Assembly (NCBI RefSeq): GCF_020509005.1
Contig: NC_063019.1
Span: forward strand, 2,356,001-2,420,000
Length of the DNA stretch: 64,000 nt
Direction of reading: 5' to 3'
Source of the DNA: Fulvia fulva
Taxonomy: Eukaryota; Ascomycota; Dothideomycetes; Mycosphaerellales; Mycosphaerellaceae
Position numbers and translations under genes: made by a program. Below are positions 50,349 to 63,573 of the stretch, piece after piece. The notes beneath the pieces are model-generated. The model was not told where the DNA came from. It did not search any database and was given only the letters and a program-made list of their open reading frames with translations. The stretch's first letter is position 1; every line of letters starts with the position of its first letter.

Positions 50349-52980
50349 TTAGATAGATAGATTTGTTATTCCCCTATTCTAGGACTATATTTGGCCTATA
50401 TAGGTATATATCTATTATTATATATAAAGAGAAACCCGAATAGGTAAGAACCCTTCCCGCCCCCGACTTCTCCTTATCTAGATTAGCTTTCCCTCTAAAC
50501 GTACGTAGTCTATATTACTACCCCGTTAGCCCCCGCTCCTAGCCGGTCTCGTCGCGCTACGCCGTGTCCTCTCTTCCTATACTACTCCTACTAGGCGGTA
50601 CTGTTCTAGCTAGCCCTTCTCTAGTATCTAGTTCGTAATACGCCGTAGGTCCTTAACGTTATTAAGAAGTGCCCTAATCGTCCGGTTCCTCGCCTTTACT
50701 ATCTACTCCCTCCTTCCTAGCGACTACCTCGGATAGACAAGGAGTACGTACCGTACGTTCTAGGAGTAATAGCCGTAGGGGTAGCTAGTATTCGTGTATT
50801 CTAGAACCTTCCTCTACAATAGGTACCCCTAGAGGCCGATATGTTTGCTTTGTAGTTAGGTTACTATACTACTCTATACCCTCGTAAGGCGGTAGTAGAT
50901 AAGCTTCGGGGGGTACTTAACCGCGGATTTTGTAGCTAACTATTCCTTAGGTTATCCCGCTAGCTAAGGGCGTCTACTATACCCTATACCCTAGTCGTTC
51001 TACCTCTCTTTCTATAGTTACTCTATAAACGATTTCTTACCTTCCTATTATATTACTAGCTATTCGTCCCTTACCCGGTAGTTCGGCTCGTTTCTAGGTC
51101 GAATACCCTTATACGCTAGTACTGATTCCCGGGCCTTTACGACTATACTAGTAATAACCTTCTATACTAGGTACTATACCGACTTGCCTAAGTAGGAGGT
51201 CTATAGTCCCCGGATATATAGGTCGATCGGCGGTATAGCGGTCTCGTGCTTAAGTATCCTCGTTAGTATCGACTTATATACCCCGGTGACCTTCCTTAGG
51301 CATTAGTTTTAGATCTTCGCTAGCGGCGCGACGAGTCCCTTCGATAGGCAGGCCCTCTCGCCTAAGGACTACACTTAGCTACTATAGGTAAGGACTGGCC
51401 GTATAATAGCCGTATATAGAAGTCGTAACTACCGGAAGTCCGCCCCCTATATAGACGTAGTAAGCCTTATCTCCCCTAGACATATCCTATTAGACCGCGA
51501 TACTAGGGGCTAGGAGAGTAGAGCTGTTTATATCGCTTAGATTAGCCTCGACTAGGGGCGGGAAGAACTTACTAGCTAGTAGACGCGCCTTAGCCTCGGG
51601 GTCGCTAACCGGGCTACTAGGCGATTATAGCGCTAGGATAGAGAAGGAGGGGCTCTATATAGGGTCCTATCGGGCCTCTTTTACTAGCTTCTATATCCTC
51701 GCTAGCTTACCGGCAATTTCTTCTACTATAGCTCTCTAGCCGACTACTTTCTCCCTCTATATTATAGCTTTCTTCTATTAGTATACCTCCCTATATACGT
51801 TCTAGGCCTCCTCGCTATAGCTACTCGTCTATACCCGGCGGGCTCTCCTTACTTCTCTTACTACCGTAGTATACTTTAGCGTCTAGTATAGTTTAGACTA
51901 TATTATTAGTTAGGTAAGCGGAACGTAAAGTAAGGTCGCTTTTCTTATCTCGTCTATTAACCCTTAGACTGCCTCGTCTATCTCGTCTTTACTATTATAT
52001 TACTACTACACGATCTAGACTAGCCTCTCGGAGTTATCGAGGTACGCCTAGATATTAGCCTAGTAGGCCTTTCTCTAGTTTAGCTTATAGGGTCCTTACT
52101 AGTATATATTATTTCTATATCGTAATAGAGGTCCTAACTAGTATATAGTCTAACGACGCCTCGAGTTTATGTTCGATCCTATAGTAGGTTACTATATAGT
52201 AGTAGCTATCTAAGATCTAGGAGAGGTCGATCGTGCCTTAGGACCCCCCTCTCTTCTAGGTACCTAGGTCCTTTAGGGTATTAAGGGCAATTACGTTACT
52301 CGCTATTAAGTCGAGTACTTTAACGGCTATAGGGTACGGCTATATAAGGCTTTCCTAGGAAGGGTAGTATATATTAAAGTCTCCTACTACAATGTAGTAC
52401 CCTTGTCTCTTAAGCGTACTATCTAGGTGTCTATAGACCCTAAGGTCGCGGCTAGACCTCGAGGCTAGCGGTTATATATATATATTGTATATATAAGTAC
52501 TACCTACGTAGAGGGAGGTAATGTCTCCCCCGCCTTCTTCGTCTACGTAGTATACTACCTTCTAGTCGGATTCTAGTATATTCTTACTAATATAGAAGTA
52601 CGTACGGGGTCTACCGTTGCTTCGTAGGTATATCGTATAGCCTAGTAACTTATAGGTCGTTAGTCTCTTATAGTACGGGTTAATCTATAGCTCCTAGATT
52701 ACTAGGATATAGTAGACGTACGGGTCCGCCTCGTATAGGAAATAGGTTTATACTATATCCTTACTATAGTTAACGTTATACTAGATAATACTAAGCGTGT
52801 CGAGGCTAGTTATCGTTATCGACAATCTTTTCCTCTATAATATCCTATGTCCTACTACCTAGCGCGTCCTAGTCTACGCCTATTAGTTATATACTAAAGG
52901 GGAGCCGGGCCTAGTTAGATTCCCTCGCCGTAACTAGTAGAGTACGTAATTACTATATTATAGCTAGGAGGCGGAGGATC
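50349..52980 (-). mobile_element. LINE-4: Tad1-type LINE, RIP-mutated
   Basis: Minus strand; its 3' end is the tetramer run TTAGATAGATAGATTTG at about 50348-50363. The reverse transcriptase region lies at about 51000-51900. The endonuclease, near 52850-52150, reads VVGDFNIYYPSWESLI, then VKVLDLIASNVIALNTL and GTIDLS*IL. ORF1 is not seen. The 3' part is the closest relative in the window of the 475-bp fragment at 31565-32039. Confidence 0.75.
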
Positions 52981-53160
52981 ACTATATATATTTTATATAG
53001 GATAAAGAAAGCGACTAAAAACAAAGGGACGATAATAAGCGAAGGGGCGATAGCGTCGTAAAAGTAAAGAGCGCCCTTAAAAGGCGGCGAACGAAGGGAA
53101 ACGCGCGGAGCGACGACGCGCCCGGGAGAAACGAAATACGGAGACTATCTACTATAACGA
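52981..53160. other. Head-to-head LINE junction
   Basis: TA-rich then CpG-rich sequence between LINE-4 (minus) and LINE-5 (plus). It probably holds the 5' untranslated region of LINE-5. No other feature is seen. Confidence 0.35.
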
Positions 53161-55198
53161 CCATAATAACCACAAGCCACTAACTAGAAGAACTAGTATA
53201 CGAAACACGGTATAGACACGGTAGAATATACCGCGATTATATACGAAATTATAGCTACCCTCGCGAGCGCTAATCTGCTCTACGAACGCGCGATCCGTAG
53301 CCTCCTCGAGAGCTTAGCTAAAGCGATCTAGGAGCTACTACGGGGGACGAAGGCGCTAGCGCTAGCAAAGGAAGTAACGAACACGGACCTCCTACGGGAG
53401 ATCTAGGCGCTAGGAAGAGCTAGGCCGGCGATATATACCTAAGCGGCTATAGTAGCCGTAGAGTAACTAACGTACCGCGTTAGGCTAGTTTAGCGCGAGG
53501 TTACGATATATATAGACAACCCTAAAGAAAGAGAGCGGGTAGCGGTACTATCGTACTAACGCCTCGTAGAGTAGGCGTGCTAGGCTAGTAAACAAGACAT
53601 TATTATAGCCTAGAAGCTAAAGAGTAGAGACGTACGCTATACGCTCGTAATTATAGCGGGGAGACCGACGCTACTATAGAGCGTAGCCTAGGCGGTCGAG
53701 GTACTAAACGCGAAGAGCGCGGCGCCGGTCGCGCTAGTATACTAGGCCCTTATATACGGTGTCCGAGTTAATACCTTCCTAGTAGACACTAGCCCGGTAG
53801 CGATAGGAGAGGCTATCGTAAGGGACAACTAGGCTACTATCCTAGGCCTCGTTATTACCCGGGCGTACTAGCTAAAGAAGCCGGAACGAATAGAGCGGAA
53901 GTACTCGTCGCTCGTACTTACGTTTAAGTATAATAGCTAGAGGACCTAGGCTATAGAGAAGGGACTAGTCCTAGCCTACTCGTACTACTACGTTAAAAAG
54001 TACGACTACACCTATATAGTAACCTAGTACTTCCGGTACTAGGGATTCGGGTATACTATAAAGTATTATCGGTAGGAGACCTACTACGGCTACTACGCGA
54101 AGGTATATAATACCCGCGAATACTCCTAACCTAAGATAAGTAAGTACGCTAACTACGGCGGGGACTATAAGGCGTAGATAGGCGGAGATAGAGTAAAGAG
54201 GTAGGTAGTAGAATAGGCGGTAGGAGCGCGCCTAGGTATACGCTAGGAAAGAGGAGGAATAGCGATAGTACTATACCGTCTAAGAGTCGACGCCGACGGC
54301 TTCTAGCCGGTTATATATAGGAGTAAGAAGAGGAGGCTAAATAGCGATAGACGCTTAATATACGGGGTAGGCCGACTAGCGCTTACCGACCCCCGGGCTT
54401 AGGGCCTCGGATAGACGCGCCTCGATATAACGATATTCCGCCCCTACGGAGGTAGCGCGCCCTTACCGGTAGCTACGCTAGCGACGCCGGCCCCGCGATA
54501 GGATTACGAAGGCGAGGGCGAGGGCGAGAGGACGACAGTATAGTAGTAAACCTACGGAGATAGAATAGGGAACTATAGCTAATATAATAGTCTAACTATA
54601 AATAGTACGCTTACCTAGCTAACTATTATATAGTATAACGCTAATAAGAGTAAGGATAAGGCCTAGAAGCTACTCCTTAGCCTACTATACTATAGCCGGT
54701 ACTATATAGTCGCTATATAAGAGTAGTAGATAAACGGAAAGACGATACTCGTAGACCCGAGATACTACCTTATAGTACCCTAAGGTAACTAGCCGGTAGC
54801 GCGGGTCTACTTCTACGTAAGTAAAGAGATCGCGATAATAACGTAGACGACCTATACCTACTCTAGCGATATAGCCTCTCTACGGCTACGCCTTACTAAC
54901 GGTAAGATAATAGCTATCTATAACGCCTATAACCTATACTTAGTACCGGGCTCGATAGAAGACGATAGCTAGTCGGCTACCCTCTACTAGCTCTAAGAAT
55001 CTCTCTAAGAGGAAGCTAATATATATATCCTAGTCGGCGACCTTAACCTCTACTACCTAAGATAGGGAGGCGATAGCGTACTCTCGGCCTATAGCGCCGT
55101 ATACGCGCTTATTAGTCTAGTAGAGGCATCCGGCCTTAGCCTAGTACTTCCCGTAGGTACGGCTACGTATTAGTAGAAAAGCACGACCTATATTAAGA
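53161..55198 (+). mobile_element. LINE-5: Tad1-type LINE, ORF1 and endonuclease, RIP-mutated
   Basis: Plus strand. ORF1 (about 53200-54500) includes YEIIATLASANLLYERAIRS and relics of paired CCHC knuckles (RYWGFGYTIKYYR; KYANYGGDYKA), with Cys turned to Tyr as expected from TGC-to-TAC. The endonuclease (about 54570-55190) reads YNAYNLYLVPGS, then YILVGDLNLYYLRWGGD and LSLVLPVGTATY. It is cut at 55198 by copia-2. Confidence 0.75.
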
Positions 55199-55425
55199 TA
55201 TAGTATCTCAAAGGGAGTCAACAATCAGGAAGTGATCTAGTAGCCTAAGGCATCTACGATGACTTAGCTTATAGGGAGATACCTTCTCTCCCCTTTAGCT
55301 TAGATAGACATCTAATATAATCAACACATTGGTTCCTAATATATTGCTATATACTCGTACTATTAGTTAGTTAAAGATTGATCTCTTACTCTACTCCGCT
55401 ACTATCTACCCGTATCTGTTTAATA

Positions 55426-55440
55426 GGTTATAAGCCCGGG
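55426..55440 (+). other. Primer-binding site of copia-2
   Basis: GGTTATAAGCCCGGG, one TG-to-TA change from the copia-1 site GGTTATGAGCCCGGG. Confidence 0.7.
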
Positions 55441-55849
55441 TTTATATAGGAATAAGAGCAACCTATATTAGTATAGGTTACTTATATCCCTTACTATCGT
55501 AGTAGAAAACATCTAGGAATCAGAAGTCTACCCCGTCTATCCTATTAAGGAGCTTAGTTCGATACTAAGTAATAGGTAACCTAGACAAGGACTCTATACG
55601 GCTTACTTAAAGCCAATACCTTAAAGATACTCTATAGGTAGAACTATATCGAGATACTATTAAGAAGGACTTTAAGTAAGTTATTTGAAGCTCTACTAGG
55701 AGAGACAGACCTATGTCCTAGCCCCGAGACCTTATACCGCTCCTTCTTTACTTTACTAAGCAGGCCTTAGTATCTATACCTACGAACTTTCCTATTCTAT
55801 ACTAGAAGCCTTAGTAGGATCTGAGCTACTACTTTAGAACATACACACC

Positions 55850-58800
55850 TTGTTTCATTACATCCAATCTATTATAGATTTATACTAAGAGAAGATAGAG
55901 GAGAAGGGAGGTAAAATCCTAATTCTTAGGAGGGACAATTAGAAGAGATAGTTCAACCTTTAGAGATATAAGATAGAGAGCCAATTAGCATTCTTTGCAA
56001 TTAATAACCTTATAGAAGTGTCTTTTAATAACATTAAGGGCAAGACTCTGAAACTCTAAGAAGAGGCTATAACTAAAGAGATCCTTAATACGCTAATATA
56101 GACAAGACACAATGTAGTATATAACTTTAGTATCCTTAGTAGGATTATAGAAGAAGATGAATTTGAGCTTAAGGGCTTATATAAATCTAGAAGAGCTACT
56201 AAGAAGTAGGTGTATCTCTAGAACAAGTATAGCTAGGTGCTACCGACCTATATATATAAGCTTATAAAGCAATTTGTGACCTTTAAGATAAGTAAAGAGT
56301 TCACTATTAGATCTGTATAGACACACCTAGTTTCTCTTAGAAAAAGGAATGCTAATGTTGACCTAGAGGGTCAGTATTATAGGAAAGCTAATGTAAGGAT
56401 AACCTAGCTCTTAAGCTCACTACTACCTGACTACTATATAGCTAGGGATACTATTATGGCTTAGCTAAAGATAGATTATAAAAGGACCTTAAAGATCCTT
56501 AAAGCTTAAGAAGCTAGGTTAGATCCCTCTAAGGCTAAGTATAGTATAGTAGCTACCTAGGTCAAGCCCTTAGGTCAAGCAAGACTACTCTCCTGCCTTC
56601 TCTATAAGAAGGATTATCTGATTAAGGACTACCCTAGTCTACCTAAGGCAAGAGAGGTCCTTAGATCTCATTCCTAACTACTATCTTCCTAGACTATAAT
56701 ATATATTAAGAAGAAGAGAACTCTACTACCCACTTTAAGGAGGACACTAAGAGAGAAGTCCTCTATAGAAGAACTCAAGAAAATAGTGAAGAAACTCAGC
56801 TCTAACATACTATTACTCTAGAAGAACTAGGCCTAGTCTTATGCCCCTAAAGCAAAGAAGACTAGAAAAGGTTTTTCCGCCTAAGAGTCACGTGACTTAT
56901 ACAGCTCATCCCTAGAGACAATGCCTAATAATGATAAGTATAATAAAGTGGCTTACTTAACTATAGAAGTCTAAGGTAAGTTCCCCTCGTTAGAGTAGTT
57001 ACTTAACTCCTATGCTTTATCCTATATAACTGACTAAAGCTGCCTCTTTAGATCTATAACTCCCTTAATAAGGAAGAAATAGATCAAAGTGGGAGGTAGG
57101 TTCTTATTAGCCCCTTATATTAGGAATATAGAGATGAGTAGGAGAGCTAGTAGAAAAGTTGTTTTAGAAGATGTCCTACTTATACCTAAGCTAGGAGTAA
57201 ACCTAGTTTTATAGAACTAATTTAGTAAGCAGTCCAGTGTTTAAGCTCTATTATTTTCTCTTGTTTCCCCCTCTAGTAAGACTATTGTCTAGACAAAGCT
57301 CCTTAGGGGGGTTCTATTCATTAATAAGATTTCTCCTCTCCTACAAGAACGGGCACATTACTCATTATATACACTACTAATAGAGAATGCCTTCGTGACT
57401 GCTTAATTAGAGACCGACCTGAAGCAGTAGGAGCTTTAGTATAGAAGATTTATAAACTTTAGGAAGAATTTGCTCTAGAATCTTTATAAGGTAATAGACT
57501 TGAAAGAACCTATTCCTTTCCCTAAGGATAGCCTTCACTAGTGTAGAGTATGTTCAATAGTAAAGATAAAGAAGTATAAAGGCAAAGTTATAGAGAGAAG
57601 ACCGAAAAGACTTGCCCTTATATCTATTAACATATATAGCCTACTACTAATCTTAAGACTAGGATTCAAATACTAGCTTGAGATTATTAACAACTTCTCT
57701 AGGAAGAAGTAGACCTTTCCTCTTAGGAAAAGAGAAGATGCTCTAATTGCTCTCTAGAACTAGAAGATCAAAGTAGAGAGGAAATTATTAGCGTAGCTGA
57801 AAGTAGTAAGGCTTAATAATACAAAAGAACTTATTATATTAGTAAAGTAGTAGGAGAAGGATTTAGGGATTAGGCTCGAGCCGACTAAGGCATATAACTC
57901 TCTATAGAATGGACTAGTTGAGAGGTCAATATAAACCTCATAGGACTCTATAAGGGCAATGCTTAAAGAGGCTAAAATGCCGGTTGAATTTCGGTATAAA
58001 GTACTAGAGGCCTAAACTTATATAAGGAACAAACTACTAAATAGCCCGGATTACGATAGGTTCAAGGTTTTACTAGATAAGGCTTTTAATAGTATCAAAC
58101 CGACCATTAACTATTTGAAAGTTTAGGGATACAAAGCTGTTGTCTATATAGACATAAGATCCTAACCTTAATAGGCAAGAAGTGACAAGCTAATAAATAG
58201 GGGTAAAGAAGCAGTGTTTATTAGGTATATTAGAAGTATAGCTAAAGCCTAGCTCTTTTAGGAACTAGAAATAAGAGCTGTTCAATAACACACATATATA
58301 GACTTCTTTAAGGACTAGCCTAGAGGTGATATAGGTCTTAATGTTCTAACATTGAATCTACTAAGTAGTGTACTAGCTAGGAAGCCCTTAGGAAGGCCGA
58401 GGAAGAACGTATCCTTAGGACAATCTACCTACTATTTAGGCGTCTATTAAAGCACCCCCAAAATAGATCAGCCAATTAAGAGCCCTAAAGTCGCTTAGCC
58501 AAGAAAGCTGTTTATGTAACTTCCCTAACCTCCGGAGAACGTAGGGGAATTTCAGAAAATCGATTAGCTAATTAAGAGAAGCTCTCTAGATCCCTAGGAA
58601 ATAGACGTTACTAGGTCATAAGTAACGGTCCCTAAATTATCCCTTAGAAAGAGAAAGGCTGACTATAATGTTAAGGGCTATAACATGAAACAGAAAGCCC
58701 TAAAATCTATAGTCCCTAAGCCCGAACTAACTACTAAAGTGGGAGAAGTAATAGACCTCTTAGAGAACCTTACTGCTTTTCACTAAGCTTTCTTTATAGC

Positions 58801-59100
58801 TATACAATTAGTAGACAGTTCAATACTATAGGATAGCGAATTCCTAGAAGAAGTTGAGGAAATGGCCTTTATAGCAACTATAGAAGCTATTATATATAAG
58901 CAAGAGGTCCTAATTCCAAAATCCTATAAGGATGCTATAAATAACAAGAAATAGAGACATCTTTAGAAGGAAGCAATCCAAAAGGAACTAGATGCTCTAT
59001 AGAGTAACAACACCTAGGAAAATTCTGTTCTACTAAAAGGAGCAAATCTGGTTATATCAAGATGGGTCTTTGATATTAAGAGAAGCATTAGTAGAGCTAT
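55850..59100 (+). pseudogene. Copia-2 Gag, protease, integrase and start of RT, RIP-mutated
   Basis: Read through TAG stops: protease LLNSYALSYITD near 57000 (from LLDSCxSSHMTD), then an integrase zinc relic. SINIYS, RLNNTKE and NGLVERS match the three copia-1 catalytic segments; the first two Asp residues are now Asn. The remainder parallels copia-1, with the linker ARKPLGRPRKNVS near 58380-58420. RT begins near 59050. Confidence 0.8.
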
Positions 59101-59788
59101 TGAAAAGTTCAAGGCTAGACTAGTTATAAGGGGCTTCTTACAGAAGTTTGGTGTTGACTTTATAGAGACATTTGCACCTATAGTAAGACAGGACACCCTT
59201 AGGGTGTTTATGGCTATTGTGTGTAAGAAGGATCTTTATCTTCACCAAGTGGATGTGAACAATACATTCACAGAAAGCACCCTCTATGAAGACATCTTCA
59301 TGTTACCACCACTAGGAGTTGAGCTTCCACCAAACATAGTGTTCAAAATCCTCAAAAGCTTGTATAGACTTAAGCAAGCAGCTAGAGATTGGAATCAACT
59401 CTATGTGTCAAAGCTCAGAGAGATTGGATTCACATAGTCAGAAGTGGATCTATGCCTACTTATCTATAAGAAGAGGGAGATCATAATCCTTATACATGTG
59501 GATGACATTCCAATTGCTGCACCAAAGTCAACAGATGTTCTCTAGTTCAAAAGAGAACTTGGCAAGATCTTTAAGATCAAAGATCTAGGTGAACCTGAAA
59601 AGATCCTTGGCATGAGAGTCACAAGGGACAGGAAGAGAGGAATCCTGAAACTTGACCAAGGACACTTTGTTAGGGACAGCCTAGCCAAGATGGGAATGAA
59701 CCATGATAAGGCAGCACCTACACACTCACCCATGGACAGCTATGAGGCCCTCAAACCTTCAAGCCATATGGATGAGAGAGACAGACGC
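59101..59788 (+). pseudogene. Copia-2 reverse transcriptase, lightly mutated 3' segment
   Basis: A better-preserved stretch. It reads RLVIRGFLQKFGVDFIETFA and VRQDTLRVFMAIVCKKDLYL, then QVDVNNTFTESTLYEDIF, KLYVSKLREIGF-like sequence, LIHVDDIPIAAP (catalytic VDD) and LGMRVTRDRKRGILKLDQGHF. CA/TG are common again, and only scattered TAG stops remain. It ends abruptly after SSHMDERD. Confidence 0.8.
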
Positions 59789-62700
59789 ATTACCCTTGAT
59801 CCGGCCCACAGAGCCACTTCCATCACCAAATACGGCGCATTCGACAGCGCGCATCAAGAGCAACTCAGGAACGCACAAAGCAACTGTCCGCACCGGATGC
59901 CCATCGAGATACACAGCTCCAAAGCTGGCCTGTTTCGAGGTTCTGGTCACCCTGTTTCTGCAGCTCAGCTGCGGCCCGAAGCCCCCTTCTGGACTAGCCG
60001 AAACTTAGCTAGAACATCACCTGACTTGGATCACAAGTTATACTAGCAATTCACTACAAACCCACTACACACCCTCAACGTACACAGCTCGCGCAACATA
60101 CAGAACACATATAAGACCTTACGCTACAACCTAAACGGCCGCCCGCTAGTCCTCTCGAAAAGGAGAAGGCGAACTAGAGACATAGACTCTAGACTAGAAG
60201 CCTAGCTAGCGAGCATTAAGCAACTTGTAAGGGAAACCTACGCCCACCAAAAACAGAGACAAAGTGTACTACTACTAAGCCAGTAACATTATAGCTAGCA
60301 ATAACAGCTAAACTAGTAATAGCTATAGTAACCGCGACCATAAATATAGGGCAAGCCTTCTCTCCGGATTAACCAAACCTCTATATAGAAGGACCTCTAT
60401 AAAGAGGCTTAAGAGATACTCGAAGTAGATAAACGCCTAGCTAGGGCGTATAAGAACACGATCGCCCAACTCCTCGGAGCCCTTAAGGCACTCGAACATC
60501 AGATCCCGAGAGCAATCTAGTAGATAATATAGAAAGCTACTACCTAGTACACTCCTATATAGGTAAACGTAGTAGCTAGCTCCCCTAACCTACGGACCTA
60601 AAGGACAAACAACGCTATTAGAGTATACGTTACGGACCCGGAGGAGAAGCGAGAGCTAGAGGGCCTAATAAGTAAGGAGCTAGTAGATAGGATTGGCTAG
60701 AAGGAGATAGTAGGAGCTAAAATCGAGCCTAGAGGAGTAATACGCCTCTTTATAGCATAGGAGACAGACCGATAAAAGCTCGAGACCCTTAAGGACTAGA
60801 TAGTTAAGGTAGCAAGGTCGGCAAAGGTCTCTTACTAGTAGTTCACGGTAATAGCCTATAGGGTACTAAGGACCTTTAGGGTAGAGAACGACCTCGCCCT
60901 ACTCTAGATATAGAACTAGAACACCTTACCGGGAGTCCGCTTTACTAAAGCAGCGTGGCTAAACAAGAACGTCTAAGCTACTAAGACGTACTCCTCTCTA
61001 ATCGTCTAGATAGCTACCGCGGAATAAGCGAACTAGGTCCTAGAAGGAGGACTATTCTAGTAATACGAACGCCTCGACACGGAGATATACAAGAGTAGCC
61101 ATAGAGTGCTCTAATGCTTCAACTACTAAAAACACGGCTATATCGCGCTAAATTGTACCGAGAAGACCCCTAAGTACCTATACTACGTAGGACCGTATTA
61201 GGGAAAACAATGCCTACGGGAGGAATCGAGGTGCGCGTACTACGGCCGTAAACACCCGGTATACTCGAGCCAATGCCCTATAAGGATAGTAGCGCAAGAA
61301 AAGGCCCGCTAGGCTAGGGTAATAACTCCAGCGAGGTACTCTATACTAACGCTCGGTAATTCCTAGTATAGAGGATTCGAGGCCGTAAAGAGGAAAAGGA
61401 TAGACGAAGCGATACAAAATATATAGTAGAGTACTTACCCGCCGCCGGGACGCCTAAGGGGGCTATAGAGGGCGGTAAATAAAGCTAGATAGATACGAAT
61501 CTTCGGGTACCCCCTAACGACCGAACGCTAACTAACCTAATAGGACAGCGCGGTAAACAAAGGAGCTATATAGCTAACGAGCACCCTAATAGACCTTATC
61601 CTAGCTAGTCCGTAATGCTAATATAAGCCAACCTCACTATTATATAGTATAACGTTAATAAAAGTAAGGACAAGGTCCAAATCTACTTCCTCTAGGAACT
61701 CGACGACTAAAGGTATTATATCGTAGCGATATAAGAGCTATAGCTAAACCTATATACTCGAAGACCTACTACCTATACCGACCTACGGTACTATATAGCT
61801 ATCGACCGAGGCATAGGCTATACCCTAAGGATATATATATACGTTAGTAAAGCATTACGTATAGACGCCTAGAAGGTAATCTCGTACCCGGAAGGGAGTT
61901 AAGGAGACATTACGACTATCTAAATCACTACGAGTCAAGGACCTATCTAGATATATAACGTCTATAACCCTCCTCCTTAGGGAAGAACGAGTAGAGACCT
62001 CGGTACGCTAGTACGACTTGACTAGGTACTCGACTAAGGGGATATAAACTATAATCTCCTAGGCGACTTCAACCTCTACTACCTAACGTAGGGTCTAGAA
62101 TTCACCCCCCCCTCACGTATATCTAGGTAGTAAGCTCCTAGAGATCACTGAAAGTAGGGACATAGAGCTCGTAACCCTAAAGGGTATAGAGACGTAGAAG
62201 GTAAGAATAAGCGCGAGTACTATCGACCTATACTTTCTATCGAGGGACGTAGTAATAAGGCTAGTAGAGTATAGACCTAACCTTGCCCTAGAGGTAGGGT
62301 TAGACTACATCCCTATCTAGACAACGATAGCGACGGGGATAGAAGAGGAGCTTCGGGGTGAAAAGCGCCTTAACTAGAAAAAAGCTCCCTAGGAGGAGAT
62401 CCGGAATCTGCTTAAATAGTACCTAAACAATACTAGTATTAGGGAGACGGAAGCCGAGCTTAATAGTACGGTAGAACAGATAATAACGACGATATAGTAG
62501 GCGGCCGAGGAACATATACTAGAACTAAGGCCCTCGAAGTACTAGAAGCCCTTCTAGACCCTAGAGTACTTAGCTAAAGTTAAGGACGTAAGGAGGGCAA
62601 GGTAAAAATAGACGAAGGAGTAAAGCTAAGAAGCGTAGGACGAGTACTAGGAAGCAAGTTAGGCAAAGAAGGCCTAAATACGACGAGACAAGCGATAAGA

Positions 62701-63573
62701 CTAGAGGGCAACTATAGGTCTTATAATAGAGAATCCGGAGCAGATGTAGCGGCTTATAAAGTAGGTAAGGGCCGGAGACGGGGATAGGACACTATACTTC
62801 CCCCTAATCTAGGATACAATAGGCATAATATAGACAACGCCGGAAGGGAAGGCGAAGGCGTTCGCCGACTACTTCTTTACGATATAGTTAACGGCCGACC
62901 TAACGGTTATAGAGGGAACGATCTACCCGGAGCTACTCGATATATACTAGATAGTAGGCGAGGAGGAGATAAAGGAGATTATAGGAAAGCTAAAGGGCGG
63001 TAAGGCCCCGGGACCCGACGGTATCCCAAACCTCCTCCTTAAAGAATATAAAGAAGAAGTCGCCCTATACCTCGCCGAACTATTTACGGCTTACCTACGT
63101 AAGGGATACTACCTACGGCCATTTAGGCGGTCCCTTATAGTCGTCCTAAAGAAGCTATAGAAGGAAGACTATATAAAGCTAAAGTCCTATAGGCCGATCG
63201 TACTCCTAAAAACAATTAGAAAGATACTAGAGAAGGTCGTAGTAAGAAGAATTATATAGCTCGTCGAGGATAATAACCTACTCCTAGAGATATAGATAGG
63301 TAGTAGGAGCAAACGATCTACCCTAACGGCTATAGAGCTTATTACCGAATAGATTTATACTCTCTAGTACTATAGACGGAATAGGGTTGTATTACTATTG
63401 TCTCTCGATATCTTAGGGGCATTCGATAACGTCTCCTACGAGCGACTCCTCTATATCCTACGGCAGAAAGGAATCCCGCGGTAGGTAATAAGTTTCGTAA
63501 ACTCCTTCCTTATAGAGAGAATAACGTAGATTGTCCTTAGGAAGCGTAAGGAGGGCAACCTTATATATATAGA
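59789..63573 (+). mobile_element. LINE-3: Tad1-type LINE, near full length at 5' side, cut at 3' side
   Basis: Plus strand. A 5' untranslated part (about 59789-60060) is not RIP-mutated. ORF1 follows, with CCHC relics near 61100-61300 (YIALNCTEKTPKYLYYVGPY; CAYYGRKHPVYSSQCP), then endonuclease at about 61600-62320 and reverse transcriptase from about 62980 (KLKGGKAPGPDGIPNLLLKE; LLLSLDILGAFDNVSYERLL). It stops at about 63573 just after RT motif A, where the terminal repeat begins. Confidence 0.75.

Larger units (their letters stand above)
55204..59788 (+). mobile_element. Copia-2: second Ty1/copia element, RIP-mutated, 3'-truncated
   Basis: The 5' LTR is about 55204-55425 (TATCTCAAAG ... TGTTTAATA), directly followed by the primer site. 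The Pol order (gag, protease, integrase, RT) is the same as in copia-1. The element breaks off inside RT/RNase H at about 59788, where LINE-3 starts, so the 3' LTR is missing. Confidence 0.8.

Noticed and set aside
52981..53160. CpG-rich stretch considered as a CpG-island-type promoter
   Set aside because: RIP-mutated DNA here keeps CpG everywhere, so CpG richness alone carries no signal; it is more likely a LINE 5' untranslated region.
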